This document shows positions 31,218 through 43,468 of a stretch of 64,000 nucleotides of DNA, in pieces. The position numbers and the translations under genes are program-made. The stretch is from assembly GCA_917880885.1 (NCBI GenBank), contig OU862918.1:434001-498000 (forward strand), in the 5' to 3' direction. Under the pieces are notes generated by a model. It saw only the letters and a program-made list of their open reading frames with translations, had not been told where the DNA came from and made no database searches. How positions within the stretch are numbered: the stretch's first letter is position 1; each line of letters begins with the position of its first letter. The stretch comes from Limnephilus marmoratus (taxonomy: Eukaryota > Arthropoda > Insecta > Trichoptera > Limnephilidae).

Positions 31218-32300
31218 TTAAGGCAGGGGTGACCGGGAGGATAAAAATAAACGAACTTTTGATTGTTAAGGATTGTTTATTTTGGCAACATAGGATTATT
31301 GTTCCAAGTTCGTTGCATAAAAAAATTTTAGAGCTCGTGCACCGTTCACACTTAGGTATTGAGAAGATGAAAGGGTTAGCAAAAGTTTATTTTTGGTGGA
31401 CGTCGCTGAGCAAAGATTTAGAGAAAATTGTTCAGGAATGTCCAGAATGCGCTTCGACGAAACAATCTCCTCCAAAGAGTCAATTATCTGTATGGCCTTA
31501 TTCAGGGAAGGTCTGGAGTAGGTTACACCTGGATTACAGTGGGCCGCTGGCAGGGAAAATGTTTTTGGTCGTCTGCGATTCGTTCACTAAATGGGTCGAC
31601 TGTATTGAAGTTCAAAGGGCAGATTCAGCTAATACTATATTTGAGTTGAGAAAATTATTTGCAAATTTTGGCAACCCTGAACTCATAGTGTCGGATAACG
31701 GAACATCTTTTACGAGCGAGATTTTCAAACAATTCCTTCGGGGAAACAATATCAAATTCATGACATCCCCAATTATGCACCCAAAAGCAACGATTTCGCG
31801 GAAAACTCAGTGAAAACTACTAAAAGTTTTCTTAAAAACTTATGGTAGGAATTAAATTTCAGGTTGATTACAAGGATAAATTGTTACAATTCTTGTCCGA
31901 TTATGGAAATACACCACATTGTACTACGGGAGTCGAGCCAGCAGTTTTACTTTTTGGTAGGAAACTTAGATCTACCTTTGAAAGTCTCATTCCGAAAGAG
32001 AATGAACAATTTGTGTCAAAACAACATGATTTGGCGAATAAAAATATTGAGTCCAGTCAACGTAAACAGGCTAAGAATTATGGTGGTGTAAAAACGAGAA
32101 ATTTTATTCTGGGACAAAAATAATAAATTTACATGGTAAAGGGAATAGTTACACATAAAATTGGAAAAAAATTATATTTGGTTAAAATTTGTGATTCTCA
32201 ATTAGTTTGGAAACGTCATGTGGACCAGATGAGAAATGTCAGTCAGTTGGAGCGATGTTGTCTCAGATTTGCCAGATTCCGCGTCTGATGATATGAGGGC
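31218..32300 (+). pseudogene. pol: Outer Gypsy integrase
   Basis: The zinc-binding region (LVHRSHLGIEKMKGLAK, CPECAST), the first Asp (HLDYSGPL) and the second Asp (IVSDNGTSF) lie in the frame ending at 31813. The third catalytic residue, Glu, is found only in a shifted frame near 31800. A further frame (31842-32123) carries the C-terminal TTGVEPAVLLFGRKLRS and DLANKN segments. The 3' end of pol is then split by the LTR element inserted at 32343. Confidence 0.75.
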
Positions 32301-32342
32301 TGAGCATTTTGAGAGGGAGTTGTCCGATCTGTGGAGTGAGTT

Positions 32343-33342
32343 TGTAACGTGTATTTCTTGGTAGAGCATCAGAATCTCCCTCAAGTTTGTGGGAAGGAAA
32401 ATACAGTCTTTATCCTCGGGCATTTTTAGATAAATAAAAGAAATAATTTAGCATTACAATATCACCTATATTTTAAAGGTATGGTGTATACATGGGTGCC
32501 CTCCAAGGAGTCAAGAATTCCACATTTCCTAAAGAAATAATAAAATAACACATAAGCAAGAGAGCATACCTGTGGACCGTAATTTATCTAAATTATCCTG
32601 ACTCTAACGCTGACGCGAATCACTGTTAATAGGCGACCAGGAACACGCGGGGTCTCCATGGACAGGAACCGAGGAAGGCCCCAGGGCCTGGGGACTCCTC
32701 ACCAGAGAACAGGAACCAGGAAAGGCCCCAGAGGATGGGGACTCCTCCTCAGGGAACAGGAACCAGGAAAGGCTCAAAGTCTCGGTTGTGCGTACCGGTG
32801 AAATCTCGGTAGACGCCGTTTACCGCGCCCTTCATAGATCAGCGCCGGGCCTCCATCCGCCTCAAATATCGAGTTCCGCGAGGATAACCCCTCTCAAAGC
32901 CTTGGCCACGTTAATATCATGAACGCCAAACAAAGGATTACACCAATTATCCACACTCAAGTACGAGAGTGAAGGTGGGCACATTGACAATATGGCGACT
33001 CCACCATTTAAACTTCTAAAAATCCCGTTTCACTCACGGAAACAACACGGCTCGCGGTTATAAAATAAACCATGATTCTTCTTTAAATGGGTAAAACCCG
33101 TAAAGGTGATACTATCACATATTTAACAAGATACTTAAATAATTCGGCGACTTGTCGAATCAACGTCGGCTCCTCAGACGACGAAAATTCAAAAAGTGGC
33201 TCCCGAAATAGATGGCGCTAGTCGCTAGCGGTTAAGAACTAATCTTTACGGCGATCATAATAAAACGTCAGTGGCCAGGTGAGTTTAAGATTAACTAGGT
33301 CAAGACAATATTTATTTAATCAAAATAAATATTATCGTGACA
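32343..33342 (-). repeat. LARD 3' LTR (left copy), 1000 bp
   Basis: It starts TGTAACGTGTATTTC and ends TATCGTGACA on the plus strand. It contains a GGAACAGGAACCAGGAAAGG-type short direct repeat (about 32655-32775). Confidence 0.92.
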
Positions 33343-34166
33343 ATTCCCCCCTTCCCGCGAAAATGTTTGCCCTCAAACAAGAAAACCATGCCCGCAAAAC
33401 TGAACAAACTAACTAACTAAAGATAGGTCCAACAGGTATTTAAAAAAAAATTAAATTAATATTTAGTTACCAAGAAACATAAACTTAAAACTAAGTCACT
33501 TAAGTTTACAGACATGAACAATACAATAACAACAAAAAATAGCACGAGAATAGGTGGTCCACAAGCACCTACAGCATTGATGACACTGGGTGCTGCTGGA
33601 ACTGGCTGTCACCCGAACCCTTCTATTCTCGTGTCATCTTTAACAAGAGAAATTCCTTAAAAAAGAAGAAAATTAGCATAAATAGAGAACAGAATAAAAC
33701 AAATAGGTATGCACGAAGCATCACTTTTCCTTCAGCAGGAAATTTTGCCATTAAAAAGGCTTCACTTTAGGGTGGTCAACCATCCCTCACTTCACTGAAT
33801 TTAGGCTATTTATTAATAGCGAAAAGGTAACTATTCTATCTACCTAGGTCCAACAGGTCGCATCGAAAAATGTATATATAATACCTATGTATTATTGACC
33901 TAGTTAGAACGAGTTATAAAAACTGTCTACTAAAAGTATAAGTGGTTAGAATAGGGATTACACATCAATTACCTATCTATCAAAGTTATTTTTCAGATTA
34001 GGATTTACAATTACGAAAGAAAAAACCTATCTATCAAAGTGGTTAAAGTAGGGTTTACATATACAAAAAACCTATTTTCCAAAAAAGTTAGATCAGGATA
34101 TTCAAAAATAGATAAATAAACCTGTCTACAAAGGTGGTTGTAACGGACGTGTTCGCACCCTCCAAA

Positions 34167-34299
34167 CATCTTTCATCAAGATTCATCGTTGGTGGCATCC
34201 TTTACATTTCGAGGTCATTTCTTGGAAATTTTGCTGAAATTTCTGGCCTCGAAATGCTAATGTACCGTGCCACCAACGACTGAGTTTGGTGAAAGATAT
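34167..34299. repeat. Long imperfect palindrome
   Basis: Paired segments in order are TCTTTCATCA / TGGTGAAAGA, TCGTTGGTGGCA / TGCCACCAACGA, ATTTCGAGG / CCTCGAAAT and an inner TTTC/GAAA. They would form a hairpin of roughly 130 nt in the element RNA. Confidence 0.75.
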
Positions 34300-34467
34300 T
34301 TTTCTTTAGGTTCAATTATTACCTATTTTTATAATTATGTAAAATAATGTTATTTTACTATGTACAATGCCCCGGTGCAACCAAATAAAGCTTGCGTGCC
34401 AGGTTGCCACCGGGAGACATTTTTAACATTATTGATTTATGATTATTTCCGCCTCAAGGCAACCTTA

Positions 34468-34603
34468 CACAAGCCCCACGAAGGCAACCAAGGCAACCTT
34501 TCACAAGCCCCACGAAGGCAACCAAGGCAACCTTACACAAGCCCCGCGAAGGCAACCAAGACAACCTTACACAAGCCCCACGAAGGCAACCAAGACAACC
34601 TTA
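34468..34603. repeat. Tandem repeat, 34-bp unit, four copies
   Basis: CACAAGCCCCACGAAGGCAA followed by CCAAGGCAACCTTA repeats with starts at 34468, 34502, 34536 and 34570. Confidence 0.9.
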
Positions 34604-34826
34604 AAATTTACAAATTGTTATTATTTAGACCCAAACAAGGGCCTGCCCAGACCCGCTCCACTGCCAGGGGCAACAAGGGTCTGCCCTAGGCCGGCTTCGC
34701 CGCCAGGGGCAACAAGGGCCATTTTTCCTAGCTCAAGCAAAAAACCAGTTTGGCGGCCCCATTAAGGGCTCTCATCTTGCTTGCAAATATTATCGTTTTT
34801 TAACATAACATCATTTACACACCCCG

Positions 34827-35047
34827 TAGGATACTGAAACTAAGACGTTTCAGTACAGAGTCCTACCGGGCATTCAAAGCAATATAATTTAAAACTCTAA
34901 CTCTTAAACTGCCAACGCTATCTGCATTTGCGCAAAAATTTTGGACTTAGAAAAAATTCCGATCAAAAACAGTCTTTTTCCATTTTAAAAATCCAGGAAC
35001 CTCGTAAGACGACGAGACATACAGGTTTCGGTAGCCAGTCTTACGAG
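34827..35047. repeat. Two strong stem-loops
   Basis: The first pairs GTAGGA and ACTGAAAC with GTTTCAGT and TCCTAC (34827-34866). The second pairs CTCGTAAGAC with GTCTTACGAG (34999-35047). Both are in the LARD interior and may be packaging or dimerisation structures; that role is inference. Confidence 0.7.
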
Positions 35048-38000
35048 GAACCTGGGGAAATACTAACTTCTTCACATCACTTCGCAAACTTAACTTAACA
35101 TCAAATACCTACCAACAAACAGTAAAAATCTCTAAAAAATATTCCCAATTTCATCAAACTAAAAATCTACGGATAGAAAATATCTTTGTACAAATGTTAG
35201 AATTAAGGAATCCTTTGTAAACACTATGTTATAACCTGTAGAATTATTATTAAATAATGATTTTAAGCGACCACTTTCTTGAGCGACACCAGCAAAATGA
35301 AGTGCGACAAGAAAGTCGCAGTACTTATACTTACGGGCGAGGTCAAACCTCCCACCCCATAAATGTACCACGTGATCACCTTTATTCCCAGATTAGGGTA
35401 TATAAGGGCACGTTTTTGGAAAATAGATTAGTTCATCTCTAACAGTCAACTTGTCTTTTACTCTTCGGAAGTCCTTTCTACCTACCTCTGGAAGTCTGCG
35501 ACCTGCTGCCAGCTGCTGCCTCCTGCTGAAGTTCTGCCTGAACGAGAACCCGGTGCCTACCGCTGCAGTCGGCCCTGACTCTGGGCACTGCCAAGGCACC
35601 GCTCAGGCAGAAACTAGGCGCATCCAGGGCCATTACCACTGGATGTAGGGAGGCCAGCCAGCTTTAATCACCATCATCAGCGTGTACCACTGGAAGGCGT
35701 GCACGAGACCGGTCCCCTTTTTTATAGTTCTTGTGACGGCGTGATACGTCTGTTACAGTGGTGATAAAGGTTATCGTTAGGAACACAAAGAAAAGCAAAA
35801 CAGAGTCTAGAATGTTAGGCTTAAAGTTTAGGTATTACAAAATTATCAAAATACCTAGCTATAACATAGTGAACCAACAAAAGTATACTTGAACCAATGC
35901 AAAAAGAATAATAAAAAAATTATTTACAATTTACACTGCTCGGGAAAATATTGTTGTAAATAAACAAGCAATACTTATCATGTTCTTTCGTGATCGATCT
36001 TATCGTAAAGATAGACGACACTATTAAGGGGGAGTACAATCAAAATCATTTGATTGACCCTAGGTATACACTTGCAAAGTAAAACACTGGTATTAGCAGT
36101 AAGTCACAATTCCAAGGAATATACTTAAAACTAAAATGTATACATATAATAAGCTCTCCCATGATGGGGTAGAGTTCAAATTTCCATTTTGAAAATTCTT
36201 TATAAAAAGTATGCCGAAGCATTACTTTCTTTTGAATTTATACATAAAAAATAATCTTATATTATTTTAAAACTAAACTTAAAATTAGCAAGTACAAACA
36301 ACAATATTAACAAGAACAAATTTCGTGCATTGGAAAGTTTCTCAAATTTTCCCATACACCAAAATTTGAGAATAGTCTTCTTCAAATTCTTTGGAAAGGT
36401 AAGGGAGCCTGGGAGCTTTAAAACAAAAGAAAAAAAAACAAAAGTGATACCATTCCAAAGTACTTGAGGAAGGACACTGGCTTAACTCTAAGGCAAATGA
36501 CAATAACAATATTCATAATACTATCGAGATGTGACGAATCGTGTGTTATAATATAATATAATAGTTGTAAAAAACAAAGACAAAAGTCTGCAGTATAGAA
36601 TACTCTCTTAATTTTAAAAGAAATGTAGTTAACTATTAAGTTTTCTAAAAGTTAAGGTCAATAGACACAATACAAATTAAACATAAAATTTTGGGCGCCA
36701 CTGATCAGAGGATCAGATTCCAGCTAAACGAGGGTAAATAATGTATTTATCGTCAAAAAACTAGAACGTAGTGCTCATTCTGAGCACATGCCTCAAAGGT
36801 ACCAAACTTCAAGACACGTGAGCAGAATAATCACACAAAGAGAAAAAAAATGAAATGAAGTAGCATGAAGGTTTGGTATTCCCTCATGCCACCGCATAAA
36901 AATGAAAATATTTAAAAAAACTTAATAGTTTTTAAAATACTTAATTATATGAAAGTAGTATTATTCTAATACTAATATATGCATAGTAGTAATTATAAAG
37001 ATAAGTATACCTATAAATAAATATAGCTAACTATGTATAAGCGACTACTTATAAATACCTATAAATAAACTAGGATTTTAATCAAAATATACCTATGAGG
37101 TCCAAAATCCTCGCCAAAAATTGTCATCAAAATATTAAATGCTTCCATATTAAGTTTGATGAGCGGTGAACTTCTGCGAAACTCGCATGCAGAGAGCAGA
37201 TGAACACGGTGTAGTTTTGTATATAACGCCATTTTGTTATATAAATCGTTTCCATTTATACAAAAAAAACTACAAAAATATTTCCGAAGAAATGTAAAAA
37301 TATTAAGTACAAAAATATTAGAAAAGGTAATAATTATTATTAATTATAATAATATATTATTAATTATAAAATGATTATTGAAAAAAAAAACTATTGTTGT
37401 AGGTGACAACGGATAGCCTGTAATGTATTGAAAACAAGAACAGTTTTGTAGTTTAATTCAATTATTTAATTTCAAACTAATTAAATTTTAAGTTGCTTGC
37501 CGAAGACAATGATAGACTTGTAATATGTAAACAAACCACCTGTATTGTGATCTATAGTATTTAAACGTCAGTCAAAAGAACAAAAAACAATGACGGGAAG
37601 TTAAAGTTTTTTCAAGTCCTTTAAATAATTTAAAAAACAAATATGAAACAGGTTTCCAATAATAATAATCGGACCCATGTCCCTGTATACTGCAGGATAG
37701 ATTTATATTTTGACAATAAGTCGGAATAATAATTATTAAAACAATAATTTAATACAGACTGCAATGGGATTACGGTTAACTGTACGCAAGATACGAACTT
37801 ACTAAAGTATTCTATTTGCTTCAATTAGCATTTACTTGATAAATATAGCCGAACGGATCGTTAGTTGATAGATAACAAACAAAACATTTGACATTTGACA
37901 GTCCGTAAGTACTACTTGAGTCAAAACAACTGCTATTTTCACGGAGTGAAAATTAGGTACACTGACGAAGTCAAAAATAAATTAATTGACACCAAAACCG

Positions 38001-38220
38001 GAAATACCTATTTAAAATATACGTACACTGCCAAAGTCAAATAAGAAATAATTAATTCGGCCGTCAATAATGGCTGCAACCGGAAATTAGTCAAATTCAG
38101 TCAATTATTAACACGATGCGTCACAACTCTATAACATTGACATTATTAAAAACAATCTGAAAATACCAGAAAAAAAAACTGTATTTCATAGGAGCACCTT
38201 TAAAAGGTTGGAGCGCCAAA

Positions 38221-39220
38221 TGTAACGTGTATTTCTTGGTAGAGCATCAGAATCTCCCTCAAGTTTGTGGGAAGGAAAATACAGTCTTTATCTTCGGGCA
38301 TTTTTAGATAAATAAAAGAAATAATTTAGCAGTACAATATCACCTATATTTTAAAGGTATGGTGTATACATGGGTGGCCTCCAAGGGGTCAAGAATTCCA
38401 CATTTCCTAAAGAAATAATAAAATAACACATAAGCAAGAGAGCATACCTGTGGACCGTAATTTATCTAAATTATCCTGACTCTAACGCTGACGCGAATCA
38501 CTGTTAATAGGCGACCAGGAGCTCGCGGGGTCTCCGTGGACAGGAACCGAGGAAGGCCCCAGGGCCTGGGGACTCCTCACCAGGGAACAGGAACCAGGAA
38601 AGGCCCCAGAGGATGGGGACTCCTCCTCAGGGAACAGGAACCAGGAAAGGCTCAAAGTCTCGGTTGTGCGTACCGGTGAAATCTCGGTAGACGCCGTTTA
38701 CCGCGCCCTTCAGAGATCAGCGCCGGGCCTCCATCCGCCTCAAATATCGAGTTCCGCGAGGATAACCCCTCTCAAAGCCTTGGCCACGTTAATATCATGA
38801 ACGCCAAACAAAGGATTACACCGATTATCCACACTCAAGTAAGAGAGTGAAGGTGGGCACATTGACAATATGGCGACTCCACCATTTAAAATTTTAAAAA
38901 TCCCGTTTCACTCACGGAAACAACACGGCTCGCGGTTATAAAATAAACCATGATTCTTCTTTAAATGGGTAAAACCCGTAAAGGTGATACTATCACATAT
39001 TTAACAAGAAACTTAAATAATTCGGCGACTTGTCGAATCAACGTCGGCTCCCCAGACGACGAAAATTCAAAAAGTGTCTCCCGAAATAGATGGCGCTAGT
39101 CGCTAGCGGTTAAGAACTAATATTTACGGCGATCATAATAAAACGTCAGCGGCCAGGTGAGTTTAAGATTAACTAGGTCAAGACAATATTTATTTAATCA
39201 AAATAAATATTATCGTGACA
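38221..39220 (-). repeat. LARD 5' LTR (right copy), 1000 bp
   Basis: Same length and ends as 32343-33342. The adjacent minus-strand TGGCGCTCCAACC is the primer-binding site. Confidence 0.92.
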
Positions 39221-39550
39221 AGTTAATGGTGGTTTCTCCTGATTTCAGACTGGCGGAGGGAGGGGAGAGGACACCGGAGGAAGTCACAGATGCAGCAATA
39301 CCCGATACAATGCCGAAGCCGGCAGTACCCAGTACATCGTACAGTCCCTGATCGGGAAGACTCCGACCAAGATAATTCTCCACAAGGAAGGAACAAATCT
39401 TTCAAGGATATAATAATGTGTATAAAATGATAAAATGTGTAAATAATAAAGTGTATAATACTTAAGATAACTTTGTAAATTGTAGTCCTGAAATATTTAA
39501 GATGTATTTGAAATACTTAGATTTGTAGCGACTGATTACAGGGGGAAGGG
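39221..39550 (+). other. Outer Gypsy 3' interior, resumed after the LARD
   Basis: It continues the outer Gypsy after the AGTT duplication with no recognisable domain, and ends in the polypurine tract AGGGGGAAGGG at 39540-39550. Confidence 0.6.
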
Positions 39551-39827
39551 TGTAGTGTATGTAATTGTAGATGTGTGCGGATATCATCGCCGCTCGGAAA
39601 CGTTCGGGTTTCTGAAGATTGACGAGCGGGCTCTCGGTACATGAGAACAGCTGACGGGCCCGCCGCTCTCAGATCCATTCTAGAAGCCTTAATAAACAGT
39701 CGCTACTATTGACATAAATACAATACTACTTGAATCTTTATAATATTACCAATAAACTGAAGACATCGAACTTACTTTGTAATCCTATTATTGTGGGCTA
39801 GTGAGCCACTAATTAAAAAACATTACA
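39551..39827 (+). repeat. Outer Gypsy 3' LTR, 277 bp
   Basis: TGTAGTGTATG...CATTACA, followed by TSD CAGAC (39828-39832). The uninterrupted copy used to define the split 5' LTR. Confidence 0.92.
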
Positions 39828-39832
39828 CAGAC

Positions 39833-40182
39833 GAATTTCGTTTTATAGATCTTTATGTGAGGATAGACGACCGATATTAGAATATTCATACCTAATCTGT
39901 GCAAGCAATGTATTATTGAATTTTGTTCTGCATCAGAGCTATTATTGTTGTAATAAAAGGTGATCAGAGTCGAGTTTGTCTACTAGTTACATTTCATGAC
40001 AGTTTTCGATTGTTGTTTATTTTAAATACTAAAAACAGGATCATTTAGGATGGGTTGTTTCAAATAATTTGAACAGTGCATCAAATTTTTTAAGATAATT
40101 TTCAGCTTCTGTGAAAGTTGCACTCAAGTTTTGTGATTATTTCAGCTTTATGAAGCAAGAGAGTGGAAGATACTCTCATCAT
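39833..40182. other. No gene seen
   Basis: Unassigned DNA to the right of the nested Gypsy. Confidence 0.35.
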
Positions 40183-40262
40183 TGCCCTGGTGTAAGACCA
40201 CCATTCAGAATTGAAACGTGAAATGGCCTTAGCCGTGTTTGGTGACCAGATCTGGTTTGGTG
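40183..40262 (+). repeat. Dispersed repeat family, copy 2 (left half)
   Basis: Matches 11434-11510 (GCCCTGGTGTAAGACCACCA...TTTGGTGACCAGATCTG). Its other half appears at 43322-43468, about 3 kb away. Confidence 0.6.
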
Positions 40263-40447
40263 ACCATAGTCGGTTTGGATTCACAAACGGACCTTCTCAC
40301 CCCGGTCACGAAGTAAATAGGTACGGTGGAGTTTGAGATGTGACAATCCAGAATAATTACCGCTGGTGCAGAGAATCGGTTCGCCGCTAACAGGAGTAGA
40401 AGAAACCAAGGCCGGAGAGAGGAACGTGTTTACAGCTGTCAGGTGCA

Positions 40448-42851
40448 CAGTGGCGTAGCGTGGGTTTCGGCCGCCCGGGGCGGAGGAAAATTTTGCCGCC
40501 CCCCTCCCTAACTTTTATAGGTACTTCTTGAGCAGATTTTCATACGCTGACCGTGAGGAGGGGGGGGAGGTAGATATCCTATTTGTGTATGCCGATTTTT
40601 ATAATCCCATGTGCCGAGTACTCTTCCAATAAAATCAAGCTTATAAATTTTTCTACAAATTTATACATAACTGCTCTCAGAAATCGAGAATGGTAAGGTT
40701 GTAATAGAATTTCGCATCTTCATCGCGCATACGTATGGAATGCAACTCAAATGCAAAGCTTCACTCGGTACATGATGAATCAGCAACTTATTGTTATATT
40801 GATAACACAAAACTGGTTTAAATTAAGCTAAATATGCGGTGTATCAAAACTACACTCAGAACAAAAAATGTTTTTTCTTTGGTTCTAGCGGCACGTACAT
40901 TCTGAACACAAAACTGGTTTTAATTAAATCTGTACGCGGTGAATTGAAACTATACTCAGAACATGAAAAGTGTTTTTCTTTGATTCTGCTGGCACTTACA
41001 TTCTGAACACAAAACTGGTTTAATTAAATGCGTATGTGGTGAATTAAAACTCCACTTAGAACATTGGGGCGGAGGAAAATTTCGCCGCCCCCTTATTTGG
41101 GTACTTCAAGCGGCGGGGGGGGGTTAATTCGGAAATTTTTATTACGACCTATTTATATATGAGCCGGATTTTTTAATAATCACATTTGATGAGTATTCTT
41201 TCAACGAAAATCATGTTTATAAATTCTACTCCAAAGTTGATTGATTGGTACTGCGTAAGAGTCCCCAAATAATAGTTACAAACGCAATAATCAATTTCTC
41301 AGAATTTTACAGCATTATATAACTCAAATATAAAGCTTCTCGTGACGTACGATGAATCTGCAACTCGTTATTTATTTTATCGTTGTATTCTGAACACAAA
41401 ACTAGTTTGTATGCGGTGAATCAAAACCACACTCAGAATATGAAAATGGTTTTTCTTTGATTCTGGCATTAAATAAATAGTCTGCTACTAGAATTTTATA
41501 ACTGCACATCGAATAACAGAATGTTTTCCTTCGAAATGTGTCAGCAGATGAATCCGACTGGAACTTTACATTCTGTACTGGTTTAAATTAAATCTGTTCA
41601 TGGCGAATTAAAACTACACTCAGAAGATGAAAATAGTTTTTCTTTGATTCTGGCAGCACATACATAGTCTGCAAATAGAATATTATAACTGAACTTCAAA
41701 TAATAGGACGTTTTCCTTCGAAATTTGTCCACAGATGAATCCACAACTGGAAATTTACATTCTCAACACAAAATTGGTTTGAATCAAGTCTGTATGTGGC
41801 CAATTAAAAGTACACTCAGAATATGAATATGGTTTTTCTTTGATTCTGGCAGCACATACAGAGTCTGCAACTAAAATTTTATAACTGAACTTCGAATAAG
41901 ATAATCTTTTCCTTTGAATTATGTTAGCAGATTAATTCTTAAATGGAATTTTACATTTTGAAAACTGGTTTAACCCTTCGAATAATAAGAAAAAAATGTC
42001 TATAAACTTTTGCCTGAGAATGTTTGCCATGCATTTTAAAGTTCCTTTTTATTAAAACAAAACTGTTCTAAAATCTAGATAAAGTAATTTTTCCGACGTG
42101 CTTATTAGAACATTATTGTTTCTAAGTATTAAAATTTTGATATTAGAAATGTGAATTGGCTCAAAAATACACGTCTGCGACTATTAGAATTATAGTACCT
42201 AAAATAGAATATTTTAAATACAGATTCGTTTTCTTAAAAAAAATGTAATAAAACTCTATCTTAACTTTTTATCGCAATCACAAATTTATTTTAAAATTAA
42301 ATGTGTGGGATAATTTGCGCCTCCTGAGATTAGACGGGTTAAATTAAATCTGTATTTGCCGAATTAAAACTACACTCAGAATATGAAAATGGTTTCTTTT
42401 TGATTCTGGCAGCACATACATAGTCTACAACTAGAATTTTGTAACTGCACTTCAAATAAAATAATGATCTCTTTTGAATTGTGTCAGCAGATGAATACAC
42501 AACTGAAATTCATTCGTTAATACGTTCTGAACACAATTCTGGTTTTAATTAAGAGTGAATCTGTTTGCGAGTTATCAGCTTTAATTTGTATTACTCTCAT
42601 AATAAGCTTACGGTTTTCCTAGGAATTGCGAAATTTGCAGCTTAAAAAAATATAATTATTGATATTTTTAGTAAATAAAAAAAAGAGCTGGATTCGTAAA
42701 CGAAAGTATCGTAATCGAAAGTATCGTAGAACATTTTAAAATAATGATTTGTTAATGTGAAAATTTACGGCCCCCTTAAAAGTGCCGCCCGGGGCGGGCC
42801 CCCCCCCCCCCCCCCCCGCCCCCCTTCCGCCCCCCCCACGCTACGCCACTT
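40448..42851. mobile_element. Non-autonomous hAT-like element with internal repeats
   Basis: Terminal inverted repeats: CAGTGGCGTAGCGTGGG at the left, and CCCCACGCTACGCCACT at the right. The last base deviates from the expected G. An 8-bp TSD is degenerate (CAGGTGCA / GAGATGCA, 6 of 8). Subterminal GCCGCCCGGGGCGG occurs at both ends, and a long C run lies near the right end (42799-42839). The interior carries at least four diverged copies of a roughly 195-bp unit anchored by GATTCTGGCAGCACATACAT (about 41459, 41649, 41845 and 42401). No transposase ORF. Confidence 0.7.
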
Positions 42852-43321
42852 GAGATGCAACAAACTATTGGCGCTTTGGATCGCGGCTCATGGCTCTTCA
42901 TATTATTATGGCTTCTTCGCAGCATCATGGTTTAATCGCAGATTCATCTTTTCATCGTTACGTAATGTTATATTTATTTAGTTATTTCTCAGGTTACAAA
43001 TTTAACTCCACTAGTTTTTGTATTCTCTATAAAATGCAATGGCGCCCTCGATAGTTTTCTAGCACTGTACACTTGCGATTGCCTACATGTAACACCAAAA
43101 TTTGTTTTGTTATCATCTTCATTTGAGATAATTACTTATTTCAGAGTATTAAAACATAATGTCCCTGTTTGTCAATTGCAAAAAACCGTATTTAATATAT
43201 TTTAACTTTAGTCTTTCATTGATTTGTTTTATCATTAACCTGCATCTACCCTTTTACTGAGCTAGCTACATTAAAGTGTAGAGTAATGAGTTGCATACGT
43301 AAGTATTTTTTATCACCATTA
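42852..43321. other. No gene seen
   Basis: Right flank of the hAT element, unassigned. Confidence 0.3.
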
Positions 43322-43468
43322 CAAGGTACCTCTCCACCTTCCTCTTCCCCACCTCCTTCCCCTCCCCACTACCTTCAGCCTCACAACATACCCCAATTGG
43401 GGATGGCATAGTCCCACTGTGTCCACACGGGAGCAGTTGGAACTCTTGTGCGGTATTCATGTAAAAAA
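43322..43468 (+). repeat. Dispersed repeat family, copy 2 (right half)
   Basis: Matches 11520-11650: a CT-rich CCTTCCTCTTCCCCA segment, CCTCACAACATA and GGTATTCATGTAAAAAAAA. Confidence 0.55.

Larger units (their letters stand above)
33343..38220 (-). other. LARD interior, structured but noncoding
   Basis: No ORF resembles a known protein. Visible structures are listed separately: a long imperfect palindrome (about 34167-34299), a 34-bp tandem repeat (34468-34603) and two strong stem-loops (34827-34884 and 34999-35047). The rest is AT-rich sequence, mostly from 35700 to 38200. Confidence 0.65.
32343..39220 (-). mobile_element. Large non-autonomous LTR element (LARD-like), no coding capacity
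   Basis: Two 1000-bp LTRs (32343-33342 and 38221-39220) with TG/CA ends and a perfect 4-bp TSD AGTT (32339-32342 and 39221-39224). The minus orientation is shown by a polypurine tract (GCGGGAAGGGGGGAA on the minus strand next to 33342) and a primer-binding site TGGCGCTCCAACC (minus strand, 38217-38205) next to the right LTR. LTRs differ at roughly 15-20 of 1000 positions by eye. The 4.9-kb interior has no gag or pol; it has tandem repeats and several long hairpins. It must use enzymes from another element. Confidence 0.88.
12389..39827 (+). mobile_element. Outer Ty3/Gypsy retrotransposon (mag/K02A2.6-like), expanded by nested insertions
   Basis: Two 277-bp LTRs bound the element, with TSD CAGAC at 12384-12388 and 39828-39832. 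The 5' LTR is split: its positions 1-200 are at 12389-12588 and 201-277 at 28429-28505. The 3' LTR is 39551-39827. A primer-binding site beginning TGGCGCAGCCG (28508) and a polypurine tract AGGGGGAAGGG before 39551 fix the plus orientation. About 9 of 277 LTR positions differ by eye. The interior holds decayed gag-pol (29041-32300) with a large RT deletion, and a 6.9-kb LTR element is inserted at 32343-39220. Once insertions are removed the element is only about 4.4 kb. Confidence 0.88.

Noticed and set aside
34360..34765. Proline/threonine-rich overlapping frames of 108-109 codons
   Set aside because: Explained by the 34-bp tandem repeat in the noncoding LARD interior.
42757..42981. Proline-rich 74-codon frame
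   Set aside because: Created by the C run at the right end of the hAT-like element.
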